A DNA stretch of 64,000 nt from Azorhizobium oxalatiphilum (GTDB lineage: Bacteria; Pseudomonadota; Alphaproteobacteria; Rhizobiales; Xanthobacteraceae): assembly GCF_014635325.1 (NCBI RefSeq), contig NZ_BMCT01000001.1, forward strand, positions 372,001 through 436,000, in the 5' to 3' direction. The notes beneath the pieces are model-generated. The model worked only from the letters and a program-made list of their open reading frames with translations. It was not told the DNA's origin and made no database searches. Made by a program: the position numbers and the translations under genes. Position 1 is the first letter of the stretch. Every line of letters starts with the position of its first letter. Of this stretch, positions 1-9,151 are shown in pieces.

Positions 1-1286
1 TTGGCCATCTGGCAGGCTATGAGGACATCATCTCCTTCGACATGGGCGGCACCACCGCCAAGGCCTCGCTGATCGAGGCCGGCGAGCTGCACCGCACCGA
101 TGATTACGAGGTGGGCGGCGGCATCTCGCTGTCCTCCAAGCTCGCCAAGGGCGGCGGCTATGCGCTGAAGCTGCCGGTGATCGACATTTCCGAAGTGGGC
201 GCGGGCGGCGGCAGCATCGTGTGGATCGACCGCGCGGGCGCGCTGAAGGTCGGCCCGCACAGCGCCGGCGCCATGCCGGGGCCGGCCTGCTATGACGCGG
301 GCGGCACGGAGGCTACCGTCACCGACGCCAATGTGGTGCTGGGCTTCGTCAATTCCACGGCGCTGGCCGGCGGCTCGCTGAAGATTGACGGGCGGCTCAG
401 CTACAAGGCGGTGGAAGAGAAGGTGGCCAACCCGCTCGGCCTCTCGGTGGAGGATGCGGCCTATGGCATCCACGAGCTGGCCACGACCGTGATGACCCGC
501 GCGGTCAAAAGCGTGACCACCTATCGCGGCCGCGATCCGCGTGATTTCACTTTGTTCGCCTTCGGCGGCAATGGTGGCATCCATGCGGTGACGCTGGCCT
601 CGGCGCTGGGCGTGGGCAAGGTGGTGGTGCCCCCCGGCGCGGGCGTGTTCTCGGCGCTGGGCCTGCTTTATGCCGACGTGGAGACCAGCGCGGCGGGCGC
701 CTGCCTGCGGCGGCTGGACACCGTGCCGCTGGATCAGGTGGAGGCGCAGTTCGCGGGCCTTGAGGCGCAGGTGGCAGCGGAGCTGTCGCAGCCGGCCGAG
801 AAGATCGCCATGACCCGCTTTGCGGACTTCCGCTATGCCAGCCAGGCGTTCGAGCTGATGCTGCCCTTCGGCAGCGATGCGGCGGCGACCGATGTGGCTG
901 AGCTGCACCGCCGCTTCGAGGCCGAGCACGAGCGGCTCTATGGCTATCGCCTGCCCGGGAGCGGGGTGGAGATCGTGACCCTGCGCGTCACCGGCCGCCT
1001 CATGGGCGAGGAGAGCGTGCGGGCGAAGCACGGCGTGCCCGCGTCCGACGCGGGCGTCACGCGAAACGTCTATTTCTCCGCCCGCTATGGCCGGGTGGAG
1101 ACCCCCGTTGTGGGGCGCGGCGCGCTCGGTGCCGCGCCGCGTCAGGGACCGCTGATCATCGAGGAATATGAGGGCACGACGGTGGTGCCGCCGGACTGCA
1201 CGGCGGCGCTGGATGCGGACGGCAATATCGTCATCACCCTGCCGGCCCCGGCCGGCGTGCGCACCGAGAGGCACGAATATGCGTGA
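1..1286 (+). CDS. hyuA: Hydantoinase/oxoprolinase family protein, A subunit (3' part)
   Basis: Only the C-terminal part is present: the frame is open from base 3 and the 5' end lies outside the window. The fragment begins GHLAGYEDIISFDMGGTTAK, where DMGGTTAK is a nucleotide-phosphate-binding motif of the HyuA/oxoprolinase fold. A GAGGGSIVWID segment, an FGGNGGIHA block and PPGAGVFSALGLL follow, all usual in this family. Members are the ATP-using subunits of N-methylhydantoinases, 5-oxoprolinases and acetone carboxylase-like enzymes, paired with a HyuB subunit. That partner follows here with an 8-base overlap, so the two are co-translated. The substrate cannot be read from the sequence. Confidence 0.9.
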   Translation, partial: GHLAGYEDIISFDMGGTTAKASLIEAGELHRTDDYEVGGGISLSSKLAKGGGYALKLPVIDISEVGAGGGSIVWIDRAGALKVGPHSAGAMPGPACYDAGGTEATVTDANVVLGFVNSTALAGGSLKIDGRLSYKAVEEKVANPLGLSVEDAAYGIHELATTVMTRAVKSVTTYRGRDPRDFTLFAFGGNGGIHAVTLASALGVGKVVVPPGAGVFSALGLLYADVETSAAGACLRRLDTVPLDQVEAQFAGLEAQVAAELSQPAEKIAMTRFADFRYASQAFELMLPFGSDAAATDVAELHRRFEAEHERLYGYRLPGSGVEIVTLRVTGRLMGEESVRAKHGVPASDAGVTRNVYFSARYGRVETPVVGRGALGAAPRQGPLIIEEYEGTTVVPPDCTAALDADGNIVITLPAPAGVRTERHEYA

Positions 1287-3015
1287 GATCGATCCCGTCC
1301 GCCTCGAAGTGCTGAAGAACGCCTTCGACACCATCGCCGACGAGATGGCGCTGATGCTGATGCGCGCAGCCCATTCGCCCATCGTGCGCGACAGCATGGA
1401 TTTCTCCACGGCGCTCTGCGACACGCAGGGCCAGACGCTGGCGCAGGGCGTCACCACGCCCATGCACCTCGGCAGCTTCTACGATGCTATGAAGCATCTG
1501 ATGAAGAAGTTCGAGGGCCGCATCCGTGAGGGCGACATCTTCATCGGCAACGACCCCTATGCGGCGGCGGGCCAGCACCTGCCGGACATCTATATCGTCG
1601 AGCCCATCTTCCATGAGCACAAGCTCATCGCATGGGCGACCACGGTGGCCCACCATGCGGATGTGGGCGGCATCGTGCCGGGCTCCAATGCGCTTGGAGC
1701 CACCGAGATCATCCAGGAGGGCATCCGCCTGCCGTTCCTGAAGCTGGCGGATGCCGGCGTGCATGACGAGGGCATCTGGGAGATCCTCGGCCTCAACGTA
1801 CGCGTGCCGGATCTGGTGCTGGGCGACGTGAAGGCGCAGATGGCCGCCTGCACCGCCTGCCGGCGCTCCTTCCTCGAACTGATCGCTCGCTACGGCACGG
1901 ACGAAATCCAGTTCTATGCCGACGAGCTGCACAATTATGCCGAGCGGCTGGGGCGGGCCGAGATCGCCGAGATGCCGGATGGCGTCTATCACTTCACCGA
2001 TCATCTGGATGGCCTCGGCGAAGACCCCGAGCCCATCGTCATCCAGATCAATCTCCACATCACCGGCGACACCATCACCGTGGATCTCACCGGCTCCTCA
2101 TTGCAGGTGCCGGGCGGGGTGAATACGCCGCTGCCGTTCACCAAGGCCAGCGTCTACACCGCGCTGCGCTCGGTGATGAAGTCGGAGATCCCCAACTGCC
2201 ACGGTTTTGAGCGCGTGGTCACTGTCACCGCGCCCAAGGGCACGGTGGTGAATTCGGTCTATCCCGCCCCCTGCGGCGCGCGCGGCATCACCGGCTATCG
2301 GGTCATCGATGCCATGTTCGGCGCGCTGGCGCAGGCGCTGCCGGAGCGGGTGACGGCGGACGGCATGGGCGGCTCCTCCGTGCCCACCTTCGGCGGCTGG
2401 CACGAGGGCAAGCCCTTCGTCTTCAGCGAGACGGTGATGGGCACATGGGGCGCCTCCGACAGCCATGACGGGCAGGTGGGCGTGCCGCATATGGGCGCCA
2501 ATCAGGCCAATGTGCCGGTGGAGATGATCGAGGCCAGCTATCCGCTGCGCATCCGCGAATACGGCATCGTGGCCGATACCGGCGGGCCGGGCCGGCATCG
2601 CGGCGGCAATTCCTTCGTGCGCGAATATGAATTCACGGCCGAGGAAGGCATCGTCTCCCTGCGCTCCGACAAGAAGGATTTCCTGCCGCATGGCCTGTTC
2701 GGCGGTCTGCCGGGCAATGGGCCGGTGAGCGTGCTTACCCGCGCAGCGGGCGGGCAGGAGGTGCTCCCCGTTCTGGCGACGAAGCCCTACCGCATCCGCA
2801 AGGGCGATGTGTTCCGCCACGTCTCGCCCTCGGGCGCGGGCTATGGCGATCCGCTGGAGCGGCCGCCGGAGGATGTGGCGGCGGATGTGCGGGAGGGGCT
2901 GATCACCCCCGCCCATGCGCTCACCGGCTTCGGCGTGGAGCTGATCGACGGCGCGGCGGACCTGTCGTCCACCAAAGCGCTCCGCGCGGGCATGCGGGCG
3001 GCGCGCACCGCCTGA
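1279..3015 (+). CDS. hyuB: Hydantoinase/oxoprolinase family protein, B subunit
   Basis: This 578-residue protein starts at the ATG at 1279, inside the end of the A-subunit gene. A longer open frame upstream is only read-through of hyuA in another frame. It has the family landmarks: MREIDPVRLEVLKNAF at the N-terminus, GDIFIGNDPYAAAGQHLPDI near residue 88, and the glycine-rich GGPGRHRGGNSFVREYEF segment near residue 435. The length is normal for HyuB. Known homologues act with HyuA to open cyclic amides or carboxylate ketones in the cytoplasm. The tight pairing supports one enzyme complex. Substrate unknown. Confidence 0.9.
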   Translation: MREIDPVRLEVLKNAFDTIADEMALMLMRAAHSPIVRDSMDFSTALCDTQGQTLAQGVTTPMHLGSFYDAMKHLMKKFEGRIREGDIFIGNDPYAAAGQHLPDIYIVEPIFHEHKLIAWATTVAHHADVGGIVPGSNALGATEIIQEGIRLPFLKLADAGVHDEGIWEILGLNVRVPDLVLGDVKAQMAACTACRRSFLELIARYGTDEIQFYADELHNYAERLGRAEIAEMPDGVYHFTDHLDGLGEDPEPIVIQINLHITGDTITVDLTGSSLQVPGGVNTPLPFTKASVYTALRSVMKSEIPNCHGFERVVTVTAPKGTVVNSVYPAPCGARGITGYRVIDAMFGALAQALPERVTADGMGGSSVPTFGGWHEGKPFVFSETVMGTWGASDSHDGQVGVPHMGANQANVPVEMIEASYPLRIREYGIVADTGGPGRHRGGNSFVREYEFTAEEGIVSLRSDKKDFLPHGLFGGLPGNGPVSVLTRAAGGQEVLPVLATKPYRIRKGDVFRHVSPSGAGYGDPLERPPEDVAADVREGLITPAHALTGFGVELIDGAADLSSTKALRAGMRAARTA

Positions 3016-3262
3016 GGCACGGCCGACCGGCACATCATCGCGCGGGGGCGGGATGGTGCGGCAGCCGGGCGGGGCGCGGATGATGTCAGGGCCGTCCGCG
3101 CCCTTTTCCGGCCATCACGGCTGACCGTGGCCGCGTGCCAATCCGGAATACGCAGCCGGCCGCAGCCTCCACTCTCCCGAACCGTCGCACAGGCCGGGCT
3201 CGCGCCGGGCGGTGCGAAAGAAGAGGACGCCGCTCCGGCGCCCCCGTCCGGGAGACATGACC

Positions 3263-4507
3263 ATGGATGACCTGTCCCGCCGTTCCCTGCTGGCGCTGAG
3301 CGCTGCCGGCGGGGCTATGATCGCCGGAGCCGCGCAGGCGGCGACCTTCGGCAACCCCGATCAGCCGCCGCAGGGCGCGATCAATTCCACCCCCGCCGCT
3401 CTGTCCGAGCCGGGGCCGCAGAACAAGGTTCTGGCGGATCAGATCCCCTCGTTCCAGAATCCGCCGGCCACCGATGTGGGCGACATGCCCATGCTGTGGT
3501 CGTCCTTCAACCTCATGGCCAAGCGTGTGCAGGGCGGCGGCTGGGCGCGGCAGATGACCGCCACCGAATTCCCCGCCGCCAAGGAGGTCTCGGGTGTCAA
3601 CATGCGCCTCGGGCCGGGCGGCATCCGCGAGATGCACTGGCATCTGGCCGGTGAGTGGGCGCTCATGACCAACGGCCGCTGCCGCGTGACCATGCTGGAT
3701 CAGGACGGCCGCGCCTATGTGCAGGATGTGAGCGCGGGCGACCTGTGGTTCTTCCCCGCCGGCTGCCCGCACTCGCTGCAGGGGCTGGGGCCGGAGGGCT
3801 GCGAATTCCTCATCGTGTTCGACAATGCCTACCAGTCCGAGTTCAACACTTTGCTGCTCACCGACTGGATCGCCCATACTCCGCCGGACATTCTGGCGAA
3901 GAATTTCGGCGTGCCGGCGGAGGCTTTCAGCAAGATTCCGCTGAATGACCTCTGGATCTTCCAGGGCAAGGAGCCGGGCGCGCTCTCCATCGATCAGGCG
4001 GCGGTGGCCTCGGGCGGCGTGCCGCCTCAGCCGTTCACGTTCTCACTGGGCGGTTCCAGGCCGGTGAAGGAAGGGCCGGGCGGCAAGGTGCAACTGGCCG
4101 ACAGCCGTACCTTCAAGGTGTCGCAGACCATCGCCGGGGCCATCGAGACCATCCGGCCCGGCGCGCTCCGGCGCATGCACTGGCACCCGAATGCGGACGA
4201 GTGGCAGTACTGGATCAAGGGCCAGGGGCGCATGACGGTGTTCAACGCCGGCCCGCGCGCCCGCACCTTCGATTTCCAGGCCGGCGACGTGGGCGTGGTG
4301 CCGAAAAGCCAGGGCCATTACGTCGAGAACACCGGCAGCGAGGACATCCAGATGCTGGTGATCTTCAAGGCGCCGGAATATCAGGAAGTGGACCTGTCCG
4401 ACTGGCTGACCCATGCCCCGCCGGAACTGGTGGCGCAGCATCTGAACATCGACCCGCAGCTCATCGCCCGCTTCCCCAAGGACCAGATCGGCATCATGCC
4501 GGGCTGA
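3263..4507 (+). CDS. Tat-exported bicupin, oxalate decarboxylase family
   Basis: The ATG at 3263 lies 7 bases after a GGAGA ribosome site, and it gives a protein of 414 residues. It opens with a twin-arginine signal (SRRSLLAL, then AGAAQA before the likely cut), so the folded enzyme should be periplasmic. There are two cupin domains. The first has H125, H127, E131 and H170, the second H306, H308, E313 and H352, matching the two manganese sites of OxdC. The mobile lid that carries the proton-donor Glu in Bacillus OxdC (SENST) appears here as SEFNT, residues 192-196, with the Glu kept. This favours decarboxylase (oxalate to formate and CO2) over oxidase activity. It stands alone between hyuB and a terminator. 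Confidence 0.85.
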   Translation: MDDLSRRSLLALSAAGGAMIAGAAQAATFGNPDQPPQGAINSTPAALSEPGPQNKVLADQIPSFQNPPATDVGDMPMLWSSFNLMAKRVQGGGWARQMTATEFPAAKEVSGVNMRLGPGGIREMHWHLAGEWALMTNGRCRVTMLDQDGRAYVQDVSAGDLWFFPAGCPHSLQGLGPEGCEFLIVFDNAYQSEFNTLLLTDWIAHTPPDILAKNFGVPAEAFSKIPLNDLWIFQGKEPGALSIDQAAVASGGVPPQPFTFSLGGSRPVKEGPGGKVQLADSRTFKVSQTIAGAIETIRPGALRRMHWHPNADEWQYWIKGQGRMTVFNAGPRARTFDFQAGDVGVVPKSQGHYVENTGSEDIQMLVIFKAPEYQEVDLSDWLTHAPPELVAQHLNIDPQLIARFPKDQIGIMPG

Positions 4508-4528
4508 TGATCTCCCAATCCATGGCCG

Positions 4529-4568
4529 CCGCCCGGATTGCTGTGCAATCCGGGCGGAACGTGTTTTA
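4529..4568 (+). terminator. Rho-independent terminator after the bicupin gene
   Basis: A perfect 13-bp stem (CCGCCCGGATTGC and its complement) with a TGT loop is followed within a few bases by GTGTTTT. It starts 22 bases after the bicupin stop codon. Confidence 0.75.
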
Positions 4569-4617
4569 AGAGCGGGTCTGCCCGCCTGTCCGGGCGTTTC
4601 GAGAGAATGGGCCTGCC

Positions 4618-4842
4618 ATGCCGCACGTGGTCATCCAGCAGTTCAAGGGACGCAGCGAGGACGAAAAGCAGGCGCTCGCCGATGCGGTGGCAAAGGCCAT
4701 GGTCGCGGCCGGCGTCAAGGACGCGGCCATCTCGATCGCCATCGAGGAGGTGGAGCCGAGCGCGTGGGGCGGCGTCTATGATCGCGACATCGCGCCCGTG
4801 ATGGACAAGCTCTACAAGAAGCCCGGCTACGAGCGCCCCTGA
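4618..4842 (+). CDS. 4-oxalocrotonate tautomerase family protein, PptA-like
   Basis: This 74-residue protein has proline as residue 2 (MPHVVIQ); after removal of Met this Pro is the catalytic base of the tautomerase superfamily. The rest follows the PptA/YdcE pattern seen in enterobacteria: ISIAIEEVEPSAWGGVYD and a C-terminal KKPGY. Small tautomerases of this size work as dimers or hexamers on enol/keto acids; the physiological substrate of PptA-type proteins is not settled. The gene sits after a terminator, so it probably has its own promoter, and is 30 bases upstream of the GFA gene. Confidence 0.85.
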   Translation: MPHVVIQQFKGRSEDEKQALADAVAKAMVAAGVKDAAISIAIEEVEPSAWGGVYDRDIAPVMDKLYKKPGYERP

Positions 4843-4872
4843 GGGCGCCATCATCACTGGGGAACTGGTCCG

Positions 4873-5268
4873 ATGCTGAAGGGTCGATGCCATTGCGGGG
4901 CCATCCACTTCCGGATTTCCGCCGCGCCGGTGCATGCCGCCATCTGTCATTGCAGCGACTGCCGCGGGCAGTCGGGCGCGCCCATGCTGGCGTGGGCCAT
5001 GGTTCCGGCCGGCGCGCTCACCGTGGAGGGGGAGCCGGCCGTCTATAAATCCTCGGAGAGCGGGCGCCGGTCATTCTGCGGCGCCTGTGGCACCGGCCTG
5101 TTCTTCGTGAATGCGCCGCTGGAGCAGATGGGCATGATCCAGGTGCGGATCGCCGCGCTGGAGACGCCCGAGGCGGTTGCTCCCAGGTTGCAGGTCCAGG
5201 TCGCCGAGCGGCTGGAGTGGATGACGTCGCTGGACGATCTCGCCAGCTTCGAGCGCTTTCCCGGCTGA
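4873..5268 (+). CDS. GFA/CENP-V family zinc protein
   Basis: The 131-residue protein carries the full cysteine set of the glutathione-dependent formaldehyde-activating (GFA) fold: C6 and C8 in CHCG, C25, C27 and C30 in CHCSDC, and the later FCGACG pair. In characterised members these bind a structural and a catalytic zinc. Most genomes hold several paralogues of unknown substrate, so formaldehyde-glutathione chemistry is not established here. A GGGGA ribosome site precedes the ATG. It follows the tautomerase by 30 bases and may be co-transcribed with it. Confidence 0.85.
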   Translation: MLKGRCHCGAIHFRISAAPVHAAICHCSDCRGQSGAPMLAWAMVPAGALTVEGEPAVYKSSESGRRSFCGACGTGLFFVNAPLEQMGMIQVRIAALETPEAVAPRLQVQVAERLEWMTSLDDLASFERFPG

Positions 5269-5306
5269 GATATGCCCCGTCCGGGTGACGGACGGCGGCG
5301 GGCGCG

Positions 5307-5693
5307 TCAGTTTGCCTGCGCGCCGCCCGTGCTGAGCGCGCGGTCAATGCATTCGATCATGGTGTGACCGTCGAACGGCTTGGCGAAGAAGCCGAAGGCG
5401 CCGGCGGCGTCGGCCTGACGACGGATGCGGTCTTCGGGGAAGGCTGTGATCAGGATGACCGGCGTGGCATGGCCGCGCGCGTTCAAGTGGCGCGTGAGGT
5501 CGATGCCGCTCATGCCGGGCATCTGCACATCGCTGATGACGCAGTCGGCTGCGCCCAGCAGCGGGGAGCCGAGGAAGGCCTCGGCGGACTCGAAGCAACT
5601 GGCGCCGAAACCGAGCGAGCGGACCAGCGACTGGGTCGCGGTGCGGACGGATTCGTCATCGTCGATGATCACGATCATCGGGGGAAGGGACAC
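5307..5693 (-). CDS. Single-domain response regulator (FixJ-type receiver)
   Basis: This 128-residue protein is one receiver domain with no output domain. It has the acidic DDD at 11-13, the phospho-acceptor D55 in VISDVQMPG, and the late Lys in FFAKPFDG. Sequence style (ESAEAFL, SDVQMPGMSGIDL) is that of FixJ/NodW receivers. It lies downstream, on the same strand, of a FixJ-like regulator and its kinase, with a 179-base gap. A likely job is a phosphate sink or a second target of that kinase; this is inference from context. Confidence 0.9.
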   Translation of the reverse strand: MSLPPMIVIIDDDESVRTATQSLVRSLGFGASCFESAEAFLGSPLLGAADCVISDVQMPGMSGIDLTRHLNARGHATPVILITAFPEDRIRRQADAAGAFGFFAKPFDGHTMIECIDRALSTGGAQAN

Positions 5694-5872
5694 GGTTTAC
5701 ACCTCGTAACACTGGAGCCGCGCACCGAACGGCGCGGCCAACGTGAGGACAGTGGTACGCCTTCCCGGCGGTGAAACGAATTATACGCAGGTGTACATCG
5801 GTGCGGTTTCGTATGGCCTGCCCATGATTTACGGCATTCCGCAATGGCTGACGCAGGGGCAGATGGCGGCCC

Positions 5873-6526
5873 TTATTTCGCAGGGCCGAGGCCCAGCGCC
5901 TCCGCCATCCGCACCAGATCGGCCAGCGTGCGGGCGCCCATCTTCCGCATCACGTGGCCGCGATAGATCTTCACCGTGATCTCGCTGAGGCCCACCTCGC
6001 CGGCCACCTGCTTGTTCATGAGGCCTGCCGTCACCAGCGCCATCACTTGCTTCTCGCGCTGGGTCAGCGTGTCGTGGAGCGCCTGCAGGCCGGAGGCGGC
6101 CTGCCGCTCGGCCCGGCGTTCGCGGTCCAGCTCCAGCGCGGCCGTCACCGCGTCCAGCATGTCCTGATCGCGGAAGGGTTTGGTGAGGAAGTCCACCGCC
6201 CCGGCCTTCATGGCCCGCACCGACATGGGGATATCGCCGTGCCCGGTCATCATGATCACCGGCATCTCAAGCCCGGACCTGGCGAGCTGGGCCTGGAAGT
6301 CGAGGCCGCTCACCCCCGGCAGGCGCACGTCGAGCACGAGGCAGCTGGGCGCGTCGGGCAGGGGGGCGGCCAGCAGTTCCGCCGCCGAGGCGAACAGCGC
6401 CACCTTCAGCCCGACGGAGCGGAACAGGCCGGACAGCGCCTCGCGCAGGGCCGCATCGTCGTCCACGATCACCACCACGGGCTCTTCCGTCCCGGCGGGG
6501 GGCTTTGGCTGCGGCGTCCGGCTCAA
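5873..6526 (-). CDS. FixJ/NarL-type two-component response regulator
   Basis: The 217-residue protein has a receiver (DDD at 22-24, phospho-acceptor D66 in LVLDVRLPG, Lys in FLTKPF) and a C-terminal LuxR-type helix-turn-helix ([12 protein letters not shown], then [20 protein letters not shown]). This is the FixJ/TtrR layout of a phosphorylation-controlled DNA-binding activator. Its start codon overlaps the stop of the upstream histidine kinase by 4 bases, so the two form a cognate pair. Targets are unknown; no oxygen-sensing haem motif is seen in the kinase. Confidence 0.9.
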   Translation of the reverse strand: MSRTPQPKPPAGTEEPVVVIVDDDAALREALSGLFRSVGLKVALFASAAELLAAPLPDAPSCLVLDVRLPGVSGLDFQAQLARSGLEMPVIMMTGHGDIPMSVRAMKAGAVDFLTKPFRDQDMLDAVTAALELDRERRAERQAASGLQALHDTLTQREKQVMALVTAGLMNKQVAGEVGLSEITVKIYRGHVMRKMGARTLADLVRMAEALGLGPAK

Positions 6527-7986
6527 GCGGCTGTCTCCCGATTCAACGGCAGATATAGGGTGAAAGCGAGCCCGCCGTCGCCCCCCGGCGCGGCGTTGAT
6601 GCGCCCGCCATGGGCCTCGACGATGGAGCGGGAGATGGACAGGCCCATCCCCATGCCTTCGGCCTTGGTGCTGTAGAAGGCGTTGAACAGCAGCGCCAGC
6701 TGCTCGGGCGGCACGCCGGGTCCGGTGTCGGCCACCTCGATCACCACGTGCGGGCCGTCCTCATCCTGCGCCGTGCGGGTGGTGATGGAGAGGCCGCGCC
6801 GTGTCTCGTCCACGCTCTCCATGGCCTGCATGGCGTTGAGCGCGAGGTTGATCAGCACCTGCTGCAACTGCACCCGGTCGCACATGAGGGAGGGCAGGCC
6901 GGTGCCGAGGCCCAGCGTCAGCGCCACCTTGTGGGTGGCGATCTCGCGCTCCAGCAGCAGCAGCGTGTCGTCCACCAGCTCGTTCACCTCGGTCCAGCCG
7001 TGCTTCTGGTCGCCCCGGCGGGCGAGGGCCCGCAGGCGCGCCACCACCTCGCTGGCGCGCCGGCCATTGCTGATCATGCGCTGGACCGTGGCGGTGGCTT
7101 CGCCGATGTCCGGCACGGCCCGGCCGAGCCAGCGCAGGCAGGCTTCGCCATTGGTGATGATGGCGGCCAGCGGCTGGTTGACCTCATGGGCGATGGAGGC
7201 GGTCAGCTCGCCCAGCGTGGTGATGCGCGTCACGTGCGCCAGTTCCGATTGCGCCTCGTGGAGGGCGTCTTCGGTGCGCTTGCGCTCGGTGATGTCGCTG
7301 TTGGTCTCCATCACCGCCATGGCCCGCCCGCGATCGTCCCGTTGCAGGGCCCAGCGGCTCATGGCGACGACCTCGGTGCCGTCGCGCCGGGTGTGGCGCA
7401 GCTCGCCATGCCAGCGCCCGGTGCGGTCGAGCTGGCGCTGGATCTCCACCGGGGAGCTGGGAAAGACGGTGGCGAGCAGTTCCGCCGCCTTGCGGCCCAT
7501 GGCCTCTTCCGCAGTCCAGCCGTAGATCTCCTGCGCGCCCTGGTTCCAGTAGCGGATCACGTCGGACGTATCGCGCACGAAGATGGCGTCGCGCGTCAGG
7601 TCCAGCAGGGCCGCCTGCTCCCTCAGGGCGTGGGTGGCCTGCTGGTTCTTCAGGGTGAGCAGGGTGGCCACCGTGATGGCGGCGATGCTGACGCCGCAGC
7701 GCATGGTGGCGGCCACGTCATAGGAATGGCCGTGGCTGATGATGTAGCTGGCCAGCGTCAGCGCGAAGCAGGCGGCACCCACCGCCAGCAGGCCGCGCCG
7801 TTCCAGGAAATTGGCGGAGAACAGCACGATCAGCACGTAGAGCACGGCGATCGCCATATCGAGCGGCGAATAGGTGTCGATCATGAAGATCGCCGCCGCG
7901 AGGCAGGCCACCATCAGGGGCGCGAGCCAGACCGGCCCGGTCGCTGTGTCCCGATCGTTGGAACGGACGTTTTCCCACCTCGACAT
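6523..7986 (-). CDS. Membrane PAS-domain sensor histidine kinase
   Basis: The 487-residue protein starts at an ATG preceded by GAGG at 7 bases. About four hydrophobic segments occupy residues 20-112, followed by a PAS domain (about 124-235; [18 protein letters not shown]) and a short coiled coil. The HisKA region carries the phospho-acceptor H267 in [12 protein letters not shown], and the GHKL ATPase has its [10 protein letters not shown] and [17 protein letters not shown] motifs. The kinase core is of the FixL/NtrB-like HisKA type that pairs with FixJ-family regulators, as found directly downstream. The PAS ligand is unknown. Confidence 0.9.
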   Translation of the reverse strand: MSRWENVRSNDRDTATGPVWLAPLMVACLAAAIFMIDTYSPLDMAIAVLYVLIVLFSANFLERRGLLAVGAACFALTLASYIISHGHSYDVAATMRCGVSIAAITVATLLTLKNQQATHALREQAALLDLTRDAIFVRDTSDVIRYWNQGAQEIYGWTAEEAMGRKAAELLATVFPSSPVEIQRQLDRTGRWHGELRHTRRDGTEVVAMSRWALQRDDRGRAMAVMETNSDITERKRTEDALHEAQSELAHVTRITTLGELTASIAHEVNQPLAAIITNGEACLRWLGRAVPDIGEATATVQRMISNGRRASEVVARLRALARRGDQKHGWTEVNELVDDTLLLLEREIATHKVALTLGLGTGLPSLMCDRVQLQQVLINLALNAMQAMESVDETRRGLSITTRTAQDEDGPHVVIEVADTGPGVPPEQLALLFNAFYSTKAEGMGMGLSISRSIVEAHGGRINAAPGGDGGLAFTLYLPLNRETAA

Positions 7987-8180
7987 TCCGGCACCTCGGC
8001 ATGGGGCGCCGTGGACGGCGCCATCGCTGATCCATCCGCTCGGCGGAAGGATCGCGCCGGAGGCGGGGCATCCAGCGCAGCTAGAGGTTTCCGGCGGCCG
8101 TTTCTATCACGATCGAATGCCTTTCCGCGCGGGCGGAACAGCCTCTGCCGCTGCGTCACCATACCAATGTATAGACGAAG

Positions 8181-8212
8181 ACCGCGCGCCGGGTGGTCCC
8201 GGCGCGCGGTTT
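8181..8212 (-). terminator. Terminator-like hairpin after the SDR gene
   Basis: A stem of 12-13 bp (ACCGCGCGCCGGG, loop TGGT, then its complement) lies about 33 bases beyond the stop of the minus-strand SDR gene. The U-tract on that strand is broken (TCTTCGTCT), so termination efficiency is uncertain. Confidence 0.5.
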
Positions 8213-8244
8213 GAGGGCAGGCGAGGGGCCTTAGCCCACGTTCG

Positions 8245-9042
8245 TCAGCGTGCCTTCATGGCCTTCACTTCCGCGGCGCGGGCGGCATAGGTCATGTCGT
8301 TGAACATCTTGAAGAAGGTCGCGTGCTCGCCGTTGCGCTCGGCGAACCGCTGCCGGTGGACGCGCTCCACCAGGATTTCCTCGGCGTCCGGCTGGGCCTC
8401 CAGAAGCTGCATGGTCTCGGCGAGGTAATCGGCCAGCGGCATGGCCATGGGGTCCTTGGCCTGCCGCTCGCCCATCAGCTCGGTCTGCACATAAGGCGGG
8501 GCCAGCTCGATCACCTGCACGCCGGTCTCGCGCAGTTGGTAGCGCAGCGCCTGGCTGTAGGCGTGGATCGCCGCCTTGCTGGCGGAATAGGTGGGGGTGA
8601 GCGCCAGAGGCAGGAAGGCAAGGCCCGACGTCACGGTGAGGATGGTCGCCTGCTGCTGGCGGATGAGGTGCGGCAGCAGGGCCGCATTCAGCCGGATGGG
8701 GCCGAGCAGGTTGGTGGCGATGGTGGCCTCCGCATCCACGAGCGAGACCGGATCGGCGGTCAGATCCTCGTTGCGCATGATGCCGGCGATGTGCAGCACG
8801 CCGTTGAGGCCGGGATAGGCCGCCAGCAGCTTTTCGGTGAAGGCGGGGATGGTGGCGCCGTCCTCGATGTCCAGCACCATGGTCTTCATGCCGGGAAAGG
8901 CTGCTGCCGTCTCCTCCAGCACGGAGGCGCGGCGGCCGGCGATGATCACGGTGTTTCCGCGCGCGTGAAATTCGGCGGCGAGGCCCCGGCCGATGCCGCT
9001 GCCGCCGCCGGTGATCAGAAGGGTGTTTCCGCTCAGCTTCAT
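8245..9042 (-). CDS. Short-chain dehydrogenase/reductase, DltE-like
   Basis: The chosen ATG at 9042 gives 265 residues, the usual length of a classical SDR; a longer open frame upstream runs back through the divergent promoter. Motifs: the NAD(P)-binding TGGGSGIGRG near residue 11, HIAG in place of NNAG, the catalytic Ser in TVTSGLA, and YSASK with catalytic Tyr and Lys. Residues such as TTTLNLF-type variants are absent, so the substrate is not predictable. It is divergent from an HxlR regulator, a common arrangement in which the regulator controls the reductase. Confidence 0.85.
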   Translation of the reverse strand: MKLSGNTLLITGGGSGIGRGLAAEFHARGNTVIIAGRRASVLEETAAAFPGMKTMVLDIEDGATIPAFTEKLLAAYPGLNGVLHIAGIMRNEDLTADPVSLVDAEATIATNLLGPIRLNAALLPHLIRQQQATILTVTSGLAFLPLALTPTYSASKAAIHAYSQALRYQLRETGVQVIELAPPYVQTELMGERQAKDPMAMPLADYLAETMQLLEAQPDAEEILVERVHRQRFAERNGEHATFFKMFNDMTYAARAAEVKAMKAR

Positions 9043-9073
9043 GGTCGTGCCCTCACGCTCGGTTGCGATGGGC

Positions 9074-9102
9074 TTGGAGGTACGCCTGACACGCACTATA
9101 AT
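9074..9102 (+). promoter_or_regulatory. Sigma-70-type promoter for the HxlR gene
   Basis: TTGGAG at 9074-9079 and TATAAT at 9097-9102 are separated by 17 bases, close to the vegetative consensus. Transcription would begin near 9109, leaving an untranslated leader of about 43 bases before the HxlR start at 9152. It lies between the divergent SDR and HxlR starts, so a regulator bound here could control both genes. Confidence 0.65.
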
Positions 9103-9151
9103 GAAGAAGGCACCTGAAAGATTTATACTCACCAAAAAGAGAGTGTCGTCC

